13,943 nucleotides of DNA from an uncultured Eubacterium sp. (lineage in GTDB: Bacteria; Bacillota; Clostridia; Eubacteriales; Eubacteriaceae). Position 1 is the stretch's first letter; every line of letters starts with the position of its first letter. Made by a program: the position numbers and the translations under genes. The stretch covers positions 1 to 13,943 of the forward strand of contig CACZTE010000151.1 of NCBI GenBank assembly GCA_902784045.1. The letters run 5' to 3'. This document shows positions 1 through 6,478 of this stretch, piece by piece. A model generated the notes under the pieces. That model was given only the letters and a program-made list of their open reading frames with translations. It was not told the DNA's origin and ran no database searches.

Positions 1-300
1 GGTTTCCAGAAAGACCCATTGCCCATTCACGAATTGCGGCTCGGGGACGGTTTGCGCCGCGTCTTTGCTTTGCTCGACGAGGGTGCCTTGGTCATCGGCG
101 CGGAAGTATCTGCCGCCCAGGTTGAGGCTGTCGCCCACGCGCCATTCGGTTTCCACTGGGCCATCCTCGGCGATGCCGACATTGGCCCCGGCGGGGCGCT
201 CATTGGCCAACGCGGTCGTGCCCAAGGCCATGATGAGCCCCAGCATCAGCGTGACGGCCAGCAACAGGCGCAGTGTGTTTCTGTTTACGTTCTGTTTCAA
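1..300 (-). CDS. Secreted protein, N-terminal part (runs off left edge)
   Basis: The first 100 codons of an exported protein are visible; the rest lies beyond the left edge. I chose a TTG start at 300-298 because AGGAGG ends 7 bases upstream. The ATG that overlaps that Shine-Dalgarno sequence is in another frame and opens no signal peptide. Residues 2-12 carry Lys and Arg. A hydrophobic core (about 13-28) follows, with a likely signal peptidase site after ALA at about residue 31. The mature part is acidic and polar (WRVGDSLNLGGRYFRADD) and reaches NGQWVFLET at the edge. The signal-peptide core (LAVTLMLGLIMALG) resembles that of the next minus-strand gene (FALMLGLMMVVSG), which suggests related surface proteins. 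It has its own promoter. No domain can be recognised, so function is unknown. Start and export are well supported. Confidence 0.72.
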   Translation of the reverse strand, partial: MKQNVNRNTLRLLLAVTLMLGLIMALGTTALANERPAGANVGIAEDGPVETEWRVGDSLNLGGRYFRADDQGTLVEQSKDAAQTVPEPQFVNGQWVFLET

Positions 301-368
301 TTTTCATCCTCCTTATTATTCATAGGGTGTTTTTCGTTCACGGCCAAATCGGCAGTTGATTTGCTTCC

Positions 369-397
369 ATTACATCAGCATGTCGGTTGGCGCTCAA
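369..397 (-). promoter_or_regulatory. Promoter for the left-edge secreted protein gene
   Basis: On the minus strand TTGAGC (397-392) and TGTAAT (374-369) are separated by exactly 17 bases. They match the sigma-A consensus at 4/6 and 5/6 positions. The resulting leader to the TTG start would be about 60 bases. Confidence 0.5.
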
Positions 398-462
398 TAG
401 CAATTGGTTTATCTTTAATGTGGTTTTTTGACTGAGGATTTCTCGGGGGATTTTCCGGGGCT

Positions 463-477
463 GTCGCCGAAGGCGAC
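463..477 (-). other. UUCG-capped hairpin between two surface genes
   Basis: On the minus strand GTCGCC and GGCGAC pair around TTC, giving a stem closed by a C(UUCG)G tetraloop, one of the most stable RNA hairpins. No U-tract follows. It lies between the terminator at 520-545 and the promoter at 369-397, so it may be a second, transcript-stabilising hairpin or have no function. Confidence 0.3.
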
Positions 478-509
478 GGGGGTTCTCTTGCGAAAAGCCA
501 ACAAGCACC

Positions 510-545
510 AAGAAACACCAAAGCACGGCCGTTAAGCCGTGCTTT
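510..545 (-). terminator. Intrinsic terminator of the anchored surface protein
   Basis: A 10-bp stem (545-536 with 529-520, AAAGCACGGC on the minus strand) has a 6-base loop. It is followed on the minus strand by the T-rich tail TTTGGTGTTTCTT. It sits 33 bases after the stop codon of the C-terminal surface-protein fragment. The stem sequence is nearly the same as the terminator at 4906-4932. Confidence 0.65.
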
Positions 546-577
546 GAAATTTTTGTCATCTTTTGAATGACATCATT

Positions 578-1018
578 TTATGAATTGTCTTTTTTCCGTC
601 TGATGGCCAACGCCGCGCCGCCAATCACAAACGTCATGCCGGCGATGGCAAGGGCGAGAGAGAGATGGTCATTGCCGGTAATGCCGGTTTTGGCAGAGGA
701 GCCTGAACCGGTTTTGCCGTTGTTCGCGTTTGCCGCGCTGTTGCCGGAGATATTCTGATTTTGATTCGCTGTGCCGTTTGAAGTTTCAGCGTCCTGATAG
801 GCCAGGGCGTAGGTGGAGAATTTGTCCGTTTGGAAAGTAAGCCGGTCGTTGTTCACCGTGGTGGGGAGCTGATCGGCCTGTCCATGATGGACACGGATGA
901 AATAGAAGGTTCTCACTATGTTCTCGGGTACTTGCGTGAGTTGCGCCGGGAGATCGAATGAAACGGTAATCGTGTTGCCGTTGAGATGTTCGACTTTTTG
1001 CGGCTCGGCATCGCCGAC
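578..1018 (-). pseudogene. C-terminal, sorting-signal part of the surface protein, cut off by a frameshift
   Basis: This frame (146 codons plus stop) continues the 916..3612 gene once one base is restored at 1019-1021. The joined reading runs LSVDRK-VGDAEPQKVEHLNG, then NTITVSFDLP, FYFIRVHHG and FSTYALAYQD, as expected for a folded C-terminal domain. A Gly/Asn/Ser-rich spacer follows, then SSAKTGITGN, a hydrophobic span (LALAIAGMTFVIGGAALAI) and the charged tail RRKKDNS. That layout is a gram-positive cell-wall sorting signal with an unusual AKTG motif where LPXTG would stand. No RBS precedes the GTG at 916, so independent translation is unlikely. The restored protein would have about 1011 residues. 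Either the gene is a recent pseudogene or the base was lost in sequencing or assembly. Confidence 0.75.
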
Positions 1019-3612
1019 TTTCTGTCAACCGACAGATCCAGCGAGAAGGCTGCGCTTTGGCCGATCTCTGCCGCGAGCCGGTCGCACAGGGCTTTGTCCT
1101 CCGCCGGGGGATTATCCTGTTTGGTCACGCGCAAGGTGAAGAGGATATCGTCACCGGCCTCCAGGGCTTCATGATCTTCCGGCGTGCAGAGTTTTGCCGC
1201 CAGGGCATCGTCAAAGCCGTTCACGGTCAGATTCGGCAGATCGTCCCCGATGATCACTTGGCTTTTGATTTGGCCGTGGGGGTTGGTCTTGACCTCAAGG
1301 GGGTCCGACGGGGCCGACGGGTCCTTGCCGTCCGCCGCGATTTTGCGAATGAGGATGGTGTAGTCTGTGCCCGGCTCCAGGTTGTCGAAGGTAACGGTGG
1401 TTTCATCGACTTTGGGTCTCACCCAGGTGTTGCCGCCGTCGATGCTGGCCTCCTCGTCGGGATTGACCTGAATGGTGATGGAATGATGGGTGACCTCCGT
1501 GACCGTCGGTTGGTCGGGGATAGTCGGCTCATCTTTCACGTAGGTGTAGGTATAGGTGGTATCCGCCGTAATCGGCGTCTCGGTGCTCGGCGTCACATCC
1601 CAGCTACCGGCCTTGAAGCCTTCATTGGGGCTGTCGTCCACATCGGGAATTTGATAGGCCGAAAGTCTCAGCGTGTCGCCTTCGTTGCCGATGAGAGTGA
1701 TGATTTCGTCGGCGATGGTGGTGTCATCCCAGGCGTCGTTGACCACTTTGAAAGTGACCGTGCGGGTGATGCTGTCCTTGTGGGCGTAGGAATAGGTATA
1801 GGTCGTATTATTTGTGATGTTCGCGTCGGTATCGGGCACCACATCCCAGTGGCCGGCCTTGAAATCCGTGTTGGGCTTGTTTCCAACAGCGGGAATTTGG
1901 CTCGTTGTCAGATTCAGTTCTTTGTCATCGTAGCCGGAAAGGGTCACGGTTTTGTCGGCCGTCGTGCCGTCATCCCAGGCGCCGTTTTTGACTTTAAACG
2001 TCACCGTGCGGCTGATAAATTTTTTTTCCGCGTAGGTGTAGGTGAAAGTCGTATCCTCAGTAATCTCGGTTCCCACTGTCGGGGCGACATCCCAGCTGCC
2101 GGCTTTGTAGCCTTCATTGGGGCTGCCGCCGACCGACGGAATTTGAGCCAATGTTAATTTCGGCGGATTGGCGGAAGTGCCGCTCAGCGTGAAAGATTTG
2201 TCGGTTGTTTCTCCGGTGTTCCAGGCACCATTGACCACTTTAAAGGTGACGGTTGCGCTGATAGGCGTCTCATCTCCGCCCGGAGTCGGATCAGTGCTGT
2301 CCGCCACCGCGTCCGGGATGATGATTTCCACATCATCCGTCGGTATGCCGGAGACCGTGACGGTTTTCCCGTTTTGCCATTTTACCGTGACGCCATTTTT
2401 AGCAAATTCATTAAATTGCGTAAAGTGAGAATTGCTATTCGCTACATATTTCACTTCCTGCATCCGCTCACCGCGAGTAACGGTTAGCGTGATATCGCCA
2501 TGAGTGGGATCGTCACTACCGGAAATACTAGTATGTGTAGCGTTCGCGCCGCCGGTGAGGTTGACTGTGTATGTTTCGGCCTGCGCGGGGTCTGTGGGGT
2601 CCGTGGGTGTTGCGGGCGTTCTTAACGCGGCCTGACCGCCGTTTGAATAGACCTCGTAATTAGCGTTGTCAGAGGTAAACGCTTTTTTCGCGGTTTCATC
2701 GGTATGATTGGCATTTGTTGTGATATCGCCGGTTCCGGACGCTAAGGTCACGCCGATCGGCGAGGAAGGAGTGTAATCGGAGACACTAATCTTGGCGTTA
2801 TTTAAATAGACATTATTATTCGCGTTATCAACAGTATTGCCGGATATCGACGTCTTTCCTTGAAGGGTGAAATTGGACTCGGCGTAGATGCCGCCGACGT
2901 TTTTGCTTGCGGAATTACGATTTATAATGCTGTTGTTCAGGGAAAAAGTACCGGTGGAGTACACGCCGCCGCCTTGATTAGCGGTGTTGCCTTGAATTTT
3001 GCCTAATCCATTGCCGGACATATAAAAATCGCCGTTCGAATGCACACCGCCGCCGGTATTGCTCGCGATGTTGCCGATAATCGATCCACTGTTTGACAAT
3101 CTAAAACGGCTATCGCTGTCGACGTACACGCCGCCGCCTTGCGCGGCTCTGTTTCCGGTAATGGTGCCGCTGGTCATGAAAAAGGTGCCGCCGTTTACGA
3201 CAGACACGCCGCCGCCTTTGCCGGTTGTGTTGCCGCCGGTGATTTTGCCTTTTTTGTATTGAGATGTATCCTCTAATGTGAGCTTTCCACCGTTGATTTG
3301 GATGATATTACCGTTGGGTGATGCTACAGATATTTTGCGGCTCAGGGTTTTGCCGTTAAGGTTTAACGTAATATCTCTGCCCGAATCAATGGTTAAGGGG
3401 TCATTCTTAACCGGAGGTTCTTCCGGCCAATCATCTGAAAGTTCTATTGGCGCTTTAGAGTATTGTAGCGCGTATTGCAAATCATCCCATTTAGACACTG
3501 ATGTATATCCGCTTTTTGCCATCGCCGGGCCGCTGACCACCATCATCAGCCCCAACATCAGCGCGAAGCAAAACAGCCAGCGCGCCGCGTTTGTTTTTAA
3601 TCGTTGATGCAT
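916..3612 (-). CDS. Large secreted surface protein: beta-helix, three 82-residue repeats, Fn3-like domain (frameshifted)
   Basis: The start is the ATG at 3612, which has AAGGAAG five bases upstream; an in-frame ATG at 3648 lacks an RBS. Residues 1-32 form a signal peptide (cleavage after AMA). Residues about 80-280 look like a right-handed parallel beta-helix, with GGGV/GGI turns at about 133, 159, 187, 214 and 239, so one coil per about 27 residues. A beta-rich domain spans about 347-434. Three tandem repeats start with TVTFKV at 454, 536 and 618 (82-residue period, ending TYTYTY/TYTYSY). An Fn3-like domain covers about 700-776, followed by an acidic domain. The last 33 residues of this frame (after LSVDRK, residue 865) are a frameshift artefact rich in Arg and Ser. 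The architecture suggests an adhesin or surface-display protein; the ligand is unknown. As sequenced it lacks its wall anchor and would be released or degraded. Confidence 0.82.
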   Translation of the reverse strand: MHQRLKTNAARWLFCFALMLGLMMVVSGPAMAKSGYTSVSKWDDLQYALQYSKAPIELSDDWPEEPPVKNDPLTIDSGRDITLNLNGKTLSRKISVASPNGNIIQINGGKLTLEDTSQYKKGKITGGNTTGKGGGVSVVNGGTFFMTSGTITGNRAAQGGGVYVDSDSRFRLSNSGSIIGNIASNTGGGVHSNGDFYMSGNGLGKIQGNTANQGGGVYSTGTFSLNNSIINRNSASKNVGGIYAESNFTLQGKTSISGNTVDNANNNVYLNNAKISVSDYTPSSPIGVTLASGTGDITTNANHTDETAKKAFTSDNANYEVYSNGGQAALRTPATPTDPTDPAQAETYTVNLTGGANATHTSISGSDDPTHGDITLTVTRGERMQEVKYVANSNSHFTQFNEFAKNGVTVKWQNGKTVTVSGIPTDDVEIIIPDAVADSTDPTPGGDETPISATVTFKVVNGAWNTGETTDKSFTLSGTSANPPKLTLAQIPSVGGSPNEGYKAGSWDVAPTVGTEITEDTTFTYTYAEKKFISRTVTFKVKNGAWDDGTTADKTVTLSGYDDKELNLTTSQIPAVGNKPNTDFKAGHWDVVPDTDANITNNTTYTYSYAHKDSITRTVTFKVVNDAWDDTTIADEIITLIGNEGDTLRLSAYQIPDVDDSPNEGFKAGSWDVTPSTETPITADTTYTYTYVKDEPTIPDQPTVTEVTHHSITIQVNPDEEASIDGGNTWVRPKVDETTVTFDNLEPGTDYTILIRKIAADGKDPSAPSDPLEVKTNPHGQIKSQVIIGDDLPNLTVNGFDDALAAKLCTPEDHEALEAGDDILFTLRVTKQDNPPAEDKALCDRLAAEIGQSAAFSLDLSVDRKSAMPSRKKSNISTATRLPFHSISRRNSRKYPRT
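1722..2253 (-). repeat. Tandem 82-residue repeats in the surface protein (units 1-2 and start of 3)
   Basis: Three protein repeats begin at TVTFKV (residues 454, 536, 618; codons at about 2253, 2007 and 1761 on the minus strand), an exact 82-residue (246-base) period. Shared signatures are TVTFKVxNxAW, xxQIPxV, FKAGxWDVxP and TTYTYxY. The third unit continues to about 1537. The family is a stalk-like repeat common in clostridial surface proteins; I cannot name the Pfam family with certainty. Confidence 0.7.
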
Positions 3613-3776
3613 AATTTCTTCCTTATATAATATATGTTTGTGTATCATGCGCGTTCCGCGAAAAGATCACGGTGTTTCCGTGGGATAACGCCCTTGCCTG
3701 CCGAGCGAAATTTAGCCAATCAATCGTCGGCGGACAGAACAATAACGAGCGGCGCCATCCGCTTCTGCCAGTTTGT

Positions 3777-3798
3777 AAAAAAGGGCGCGTTCAGCCCT
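3777..3798 (-). terminator. Terminator-like hairpin inside the surface-protein leader
   Basis: On the minus strand AGGGC (3798-3794) pairs with GCCCT (3786-3782) around a 7-base loop, followed by a run of six T. It lies about 165 bases upstream of the surface-protein start codon, where it could act as an attenuator if the promoter is at 3943-3971. Confidence 0.5.
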
Positions 3799-3854
3799 GA
3801 CCTGTCATGAGTGAAACGTCCGACACGGCAGCCCTCCCTCCGTAGTGGAATCTG

Positions 3855-3882
3855 AAAAAAATTTAAGGAGTGTCATCCTTAA
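3855..3882 (-). terminator. Intrinsic terminator in the non-coding region upstream of the surface protein
   Basis: A perfect 7-bp stem, TTAAGGA (3882-3876) with TCCTTAA (3869-3863), has a 6-base loop and is followed on the minus strand by A and seven T. No open reading frame ends just before it, so it either ends a short RNA of about 60-80 bases started at 3943-3971 or attenuates transcription into the surface gene. Confidence 0.55.
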
Positions 3883-3942
3883 TGTATTTTGAAAAGTCTA
3901 TAAATTATCCTATTTGGTGAAAACGCATGATGCTACACGTTT

Positions 3943-3971
3943 ACTATAGAAAAAATATTTGAGTGATTCAA
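3943..3971 (-). promoter_or_regulatory. Candidate promoter for leader RNA and surface-protein gene
   Basis: On the minus strand TTGAAT (3971-3966) and TATAGT (3948-3943) have a 17-base spacer, matching 4/6 and 5/6 consensus positions. It is the best pair I found in the A/T-rich stretch 3890-4200, which holds nothing else I can support. Because A/T-rich DNA yields such pairs by chance, the call is tentative. Confidence 0.35.
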
Positions 3972-4208
3972 CAAATAATTATATTTAAACTGATGAAAAT
4001 TAAGATTCAGTCATTAAAATAGAATCATTCGATACACGAAATGAGCGTAATGGCGAAATGATGTCAATTTGACTGAAAAATGATAATATTTTGCATGAAA
4101 CATAAAAAATATAGAGATGGGAAGAAATGACGCGCGATAAGCGCGATTCAACAACTGACGCTTAAAAAGCCAACGCTTTTGAGAACAGGTAACAAAAGCG
4201 AAAAGCAC

Positions 4209-4231
4209 AAAAAAACCGCCATGTTCGGCGG
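4209..4231 (-). terminator. Intrinsic terminator of the toxin-antitoxin operon
   Basis: On the minus strand CCGCC (4231-4227) pairs with GGCGG (4220-4216) around GAACAT, followed by seven T (4215-4209). It begins 7 bases after the toxin stop codon, so it ends the two-gene operon. Confidence 0.8.
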
Positions 4232-4238
4232 GTGAGTG

Positions 4239-4574
4239 TTAAAACGCGGGCATCGGTTCGTTTTGAAGGATAGACATCCAATTTCGCTTTACATACAAAA
4301 AACGCAGGATGATGACCGTATTCGCTTCCTCGTCAACGCGATAAAACACAAGATAGCGCTGAACGACAATCAGTCTGATTTCCCAGGCGGCGAGGATAGG
4401 ATCATCGACGATTTTGTATTTTTTCGATATGAACGTGAGCTTGCCAACGGCGTCTTCGACACGATGAAGGAGTTCATCGGCGGCCTGAGGATTGAAAAAC
4501 GTCAGTGCGATATAATCAACGGCCTCGATCAGGTCCTGTTCAGCCTTGGCGGTCATGCGGACGGTGTAGCTCAT
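4239..4574 (-). CDS. RelE/ParE-family toxin of a type II toxin-antitoxin pair
   Basis: The 111-residue protein has the length and pattern of the RelE/ParE fold: an N-terminal strand (YTVRMTAKAEQDL), two helices (AEQDLIEAVDYIA, QAADELLHRVEDAVGKL) and a C-terminal sheet ending YLVFYRVDEEANTVIILRFL, with basic residues near the end (YVKRNW). Family members are either gyrase poisons (ParE) or ribosome-dependent mRNases (RelE); the sequence alone does not decide between them. Its ATG overlaps the antitoxin stop codon (ATGA, 4574-4571), so translation is coupled and the antitoxin is made first. A terminator follows directly. The pair sits between two surface-protein genes with its own promoter. Confidence 0.85.
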   Translation of the reverse strand: MSYTVRMTAKAEQDLIEAVDYIALTFFNPQAADELLHRVEDAVGKLTFISKKYKIVDDPILAAWEIRLIVVQRYLVFYRVDEEANTVIILRFLYVKRNWMSILQNEPMPAF

Positions 4575-4837
4575 CTTTGATGTTTGGCGCGAATATCGGC
4601 CATGACATCGGAAAACGGCCGGGTTTTTCCTTTCGCGCTGTCATCAAACCCCGCTTGGATCAGGCCGTAAAGTTCGGTCTTTCCGAGGAGCGCTTCATAG
4701 GTTTCAATGCTCATGACGGCAAGGTCGCCTTTTCCGTTTTTGGTAATAAACACAGGTTCGTGAAATGTGTGGCAGAAGTTGGAAATGTCATTATATCCGT
4801 TTCGCAGATCCGCGCTTGATTTAATGGTCGGCATCAT
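4571..4837 (-). CDS. Phd/YefM-family antitoxin
   Basis: This 88-residue protein begins MPTIKSSADLRNGYNDIS, the characteristic start of Phd/YefM antitoxins, followed by EPVFITKNGKGDLAVMS and IETYEALLGK, which complete the small DNA-binding N-terminal domain. The C-terminal part (about residues 60-88, FDDSAKGKTRPFSDVMADI) would wrap the toxin. By family rule it neutralises the downstream toxin and, with it, represses the operon promoter. Two ATGs lie in tandem (4837 and 4834). AGAAGGAGG leaves 4 bases to the first and 7 to the second, so the second may be the real start. Overlap with the toxin is 4 bases. Confidence 0.88.
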   Translation of the reverse strand: MMPTIKSSADLRNGYNDISNFCHTFHEPVFITKNGKGDLAVMSIETYEALLGKTELYGLIQAGFDDSAKGKTRPFSDVMADIRAKHQR

Positions 4838-4863
4838 GGCGCCTCCTTCTCAAAGATAACAAA

Positions 4864-4892
4864 ATTATACATAAATTTTGCTATAAAGTTAA
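4864..4892 (-). promoter_or_regulatory. Promoter of the toxin-antitoxin operon
   Basis: On the minus strand TTAACT (4892-4887, 4/6) and a perfect TATAAT (4869-4864) are 17 bases apart, 27 bases before the antitoxin ATG at 4837. It lies just after the terminator of the preceding gene, so the pair is an independent unit. The antitoxin-toxin complex probably binds here. Confidence 0.6.
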
Positions 4893-4905
4893 TCCGAAAA
4901 GCACC

Positions 4906-4932
4906 AAAAAAGCACGGCTGCTCAGCCGTGCT
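4906..4932 (-). terminator. Intrinsic terminator of the ChW-SleB gene
   Basis: On the minus strand AGCACGGCT (4932-4924) pairs with AGCCGTGCT (4919-4911) around a 4-base loop. The T run is six bases counting the last stem base (4911-4906). It starts 19 bases after the stop codon at 4952. Confidence 0.85.
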
Positions 4933-4951
4933 CAGGTTGGTCAATATTTGT

Positions 4952-6478
4952 TTAAAAGAACCATTGATTGACAATGAAAGTCGAGCCCGCCGTGGGATAA
5001 CTTCTAAAAGATTGGAAGGGATGAATCCGCACGCCCTTACCGATGCAGTCGCGAACGGCATTTTGCACACCGGCGGAGCTGCAGCCCAGATAACGGGCAT
5101 AATCGCCGTCCAGATAAGCCGAGAATTGTCCCGGCGCCGTGATGACGCTGACGGGGTCGTTGCCGCCCCAGCGTCCCGAATCCGCGCGGTTCATAATACA
5201 GGTAATCACGGCCAGCGCGCCTTCATAAGAAGCGCCGCCTTCCTGCTGAACCACCGCGCAGATGAAATCAAAATTGGGAATGACGATTTCCGGCACATAA
5301 ACGCGGTAGGTATCATTGGTGTCGCCGGGGGCCCCGGCGTTTTTGGGAACAATTTGAACCTGCAGGCCTTCCATGCGGTAGCCAAAGCCCTCGCTGCCGG
5401 CGGCCTGACCGTTTTTGGCCCAGCCGAGCCAGCCGATGTTTTGCACATGGGCGCGGTAATAAATATCAAACTTATTGGCGAGACAGCCGGAGAGTTCCAG
5501 TCTGACGCCCTCAACGCGGCGGCTCTGTCCGGTGGTCCCGGCGATGCCGGCGTCAACCCAGCCCTGATTCCAGCCGATGTCCTGCAGATGCGCCATGGCG
5601 CGCACATTGGCACCGTAAACCGGATCGTCTACGAGGATGCGAATGGCCTCCATGCGCAGGCCCTGACCTGAGGTGCCCACCATGCCGGCATTGCCGACGG
5701 ATTCCTGCCAGCCGATATTTTGCACATGGGCTTTAAAATCATAGCCCATTTCGCAAAAGGCTTTTCTGGGTGAGGCGGTGGTTTCAATATTCGGCGTTTC
5801 GCCTTTGGGCACCAATCGAATGTCGATGGCTTCCATTTGCAGACCGTAGCCCGCGCTTCCCGCGTTTTCGCCGTTTTTAGCCCAGGAGAGCCAACCGCCG
5901 TCAGCGATATGCGCGCGGTAGTACACGTCATAATGGTTGCTCATCTCGCCGGTCAGTTTAATCCGGACCGCTTCAATCCGCAGCGATTGTCCTTCGGTGC
6001 CGGAAAGGGCGAAGGCGCTTTTCTCTCCGCTTTCCCAACCGATGTTTTGCACGTGGGACTGATAGAGGATATCGCCGGCGTAAGGCGCGTTTTCCAGCCG
6101 GACGCGAAGCCCTTCAAGGCGAAGGCAACGGCCTGTGGTACCGGCGGTATTGCCGTCGCGGGTTTCGGGCATCCAGCCGATATTTTGGGTATGGACGGCA
6201 TAGACCACGCTCGGCGTCGAGGCCGCGGTTTTGACCGACTGCGCGGTGTCATCGGCAGCCTGCGCGGTGGGCGCGGTGGGGGTGGAAGATTCTGCCGCGG
6301 TAGGCGAAGGCTCTGCTATCGCCGTCGTCGAGGGCGTTGGCTCGGCCTGGGTGGTTTGACTGACGGTTGGCTCCGGCGTCGCGGCGGCCGTGTCGGCGGC
6401 GAATACCGGGGAAGCCATCGGCAGACAAAGAGAGGCAATCAGCGCGGTGGCCAGACATTGCCTTAGGGTTTTGTTCAT
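4952..6478 (-). CDS. Secreted ChW-repeat protein with a SleB-like cell-wall hydrolase domain
   Basis: The start at 6478 (MNKTLRQCLATAL) gives a clean signal peptide (cleavage after VFA, residue 27). The frame is open further upstream but without an RBS; the chosen ATG has AAAGGA at a rather long distance of 12 bases. A Thr/Pro/Ala-rich linker (about 28-90) follows. Six ChW repeats carry H-x-x-(N/D/G)-(I/G)-GW motifs at 96, 142, 190, 251, 297 and 344. They form two triplets related by an internal duplication of about 154 residues, ending LVPKGE and IVPKNA. The C-terminal domain (about 402-508) matches the SleB/CwlJ hydrolase family: QQEGGASYEGALAVITCIMN with likely catalytic Glu413, then PGQFSAYLDG and FRSYP near the end. 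It probably cleaves peptidoglycan outside the cell, with ChW repeats binding wall or partner proteins. It has its own promoter and terminator. Confidence 0.88.
   Translation of the reverse strand: MNKTLRQCLATALIASLCLPMASPVFAADTAAATPEPTVSQTTQAEPTPSTTAIAEPSPTAAESSTPTAPTAQAADDTAQSVKTAASTPSVVYAVHTQNIGWMPETRDGNTAGTTGRCLRLEGLRVRLENAPYAGDILYQSHVQNIGWESGEKSAFALSGTEGQSLRIEAVRIKLTGEMSNHYDVYYRAHIADGGWLSWAKNGENAGSAGYGLQMEAIDIRLVPKGETPNIETTASPRKAFCEMGYDFKAHVQNIGWQESVGNAGMVGTSGQGLRMEAIRILVDDPVYGANVRAMAHLQDIGWNQGWVDAGIAGTTGQSRRVEGVRLELSGCLANKFDIYYRAHVQNIGWLGWAKNGQAAGSEGFGYRMEGLQVQIVPKNAGAPGDTNDTYRVYVPEIVIPNFDFICAVVQQEGGASYEGALAVITCIMNRADSGRWGGNDPVSVITAPGQFSAYLDGDYARYLGCSSAGVQNAVRDCIGKGVRIHPFQSFRSYPTAGSTFIVNQWFF

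Larger units (their letters stand above)
3613..3936 (-). other. Hairpin-rich leader or non-coding region before the surface protein
   Basis: About 325 bases without a credible gene lie between a candidate promoter (3943-3971) and the surface-protein start. GC-rich hairpins follow one another on the minus strand: AGGGC/GCCCT (3782-3798) with a U-tract, AGCGG/CCGCT (3748-3763), an 8-bp bulged stem (3700-3731), CACGG/CCGTG (3668-3682) and CGCG/CGCG (3650-3660). The first hairpin met by the transcript is the A/T-rich terminator at 3855-3882. The segment is more GC-rich than its flanks. It may be an attenuated leader RNA, a riboswitch of unrecognised class, or a short independent RNA. No known riboswitch consensus was recognised. 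Confidence 0.35.

Noticed and set aside
338..559. Minus-strand ORF of 73 codons between the two secreted proteins
   Set aside because: It reads straight through the terminator at 520-545 and the UUCG hairpin, and has no RBS or recognisable family.
1015..1024. Programmed -1 frameshifting at the surface-protein break
   Set aside because: The site is C AGA AAG, not a canonical X XXY YYZ slippery heptamer, and no strong downstream pseudoknot was evident. It remains possible but a mutation or sequence error is simpler.
1057..2157. Plus-strand ORF of 366 codons
   Set aside because: It lies antisense to the surface-protein gene, is Val/Gly/Ile/Arg-rich and shows no family; it is caused by the codon bias of the real gene and has no RBS or promoter.
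3613..3936. c-di-GMP, cobalamin, THF or ykkC-type riboswitch, or hammerhead ribozyme, in the leader
   Set aside because: I compared the conserved core strings from memory and none matched in order; the TCATGAGTGAAACGTC stretch resembles a hammerhead core only superficially, lacking stem II.
4014..4208. Minus-strand ORF of 64 codons after the toxin
   Set aside because: GTG start directly behind a terminator, no RBS, and a composition expected of translated A/T-rich spacer.
4928..6466. Plus-strand ORFs of 247 and 209 codons across the ChW-SleB gene
   Set aside because: Antisense shadows of a well-supported gene, with biased composition (Gly/Arg runs) and no ribosome binding site.
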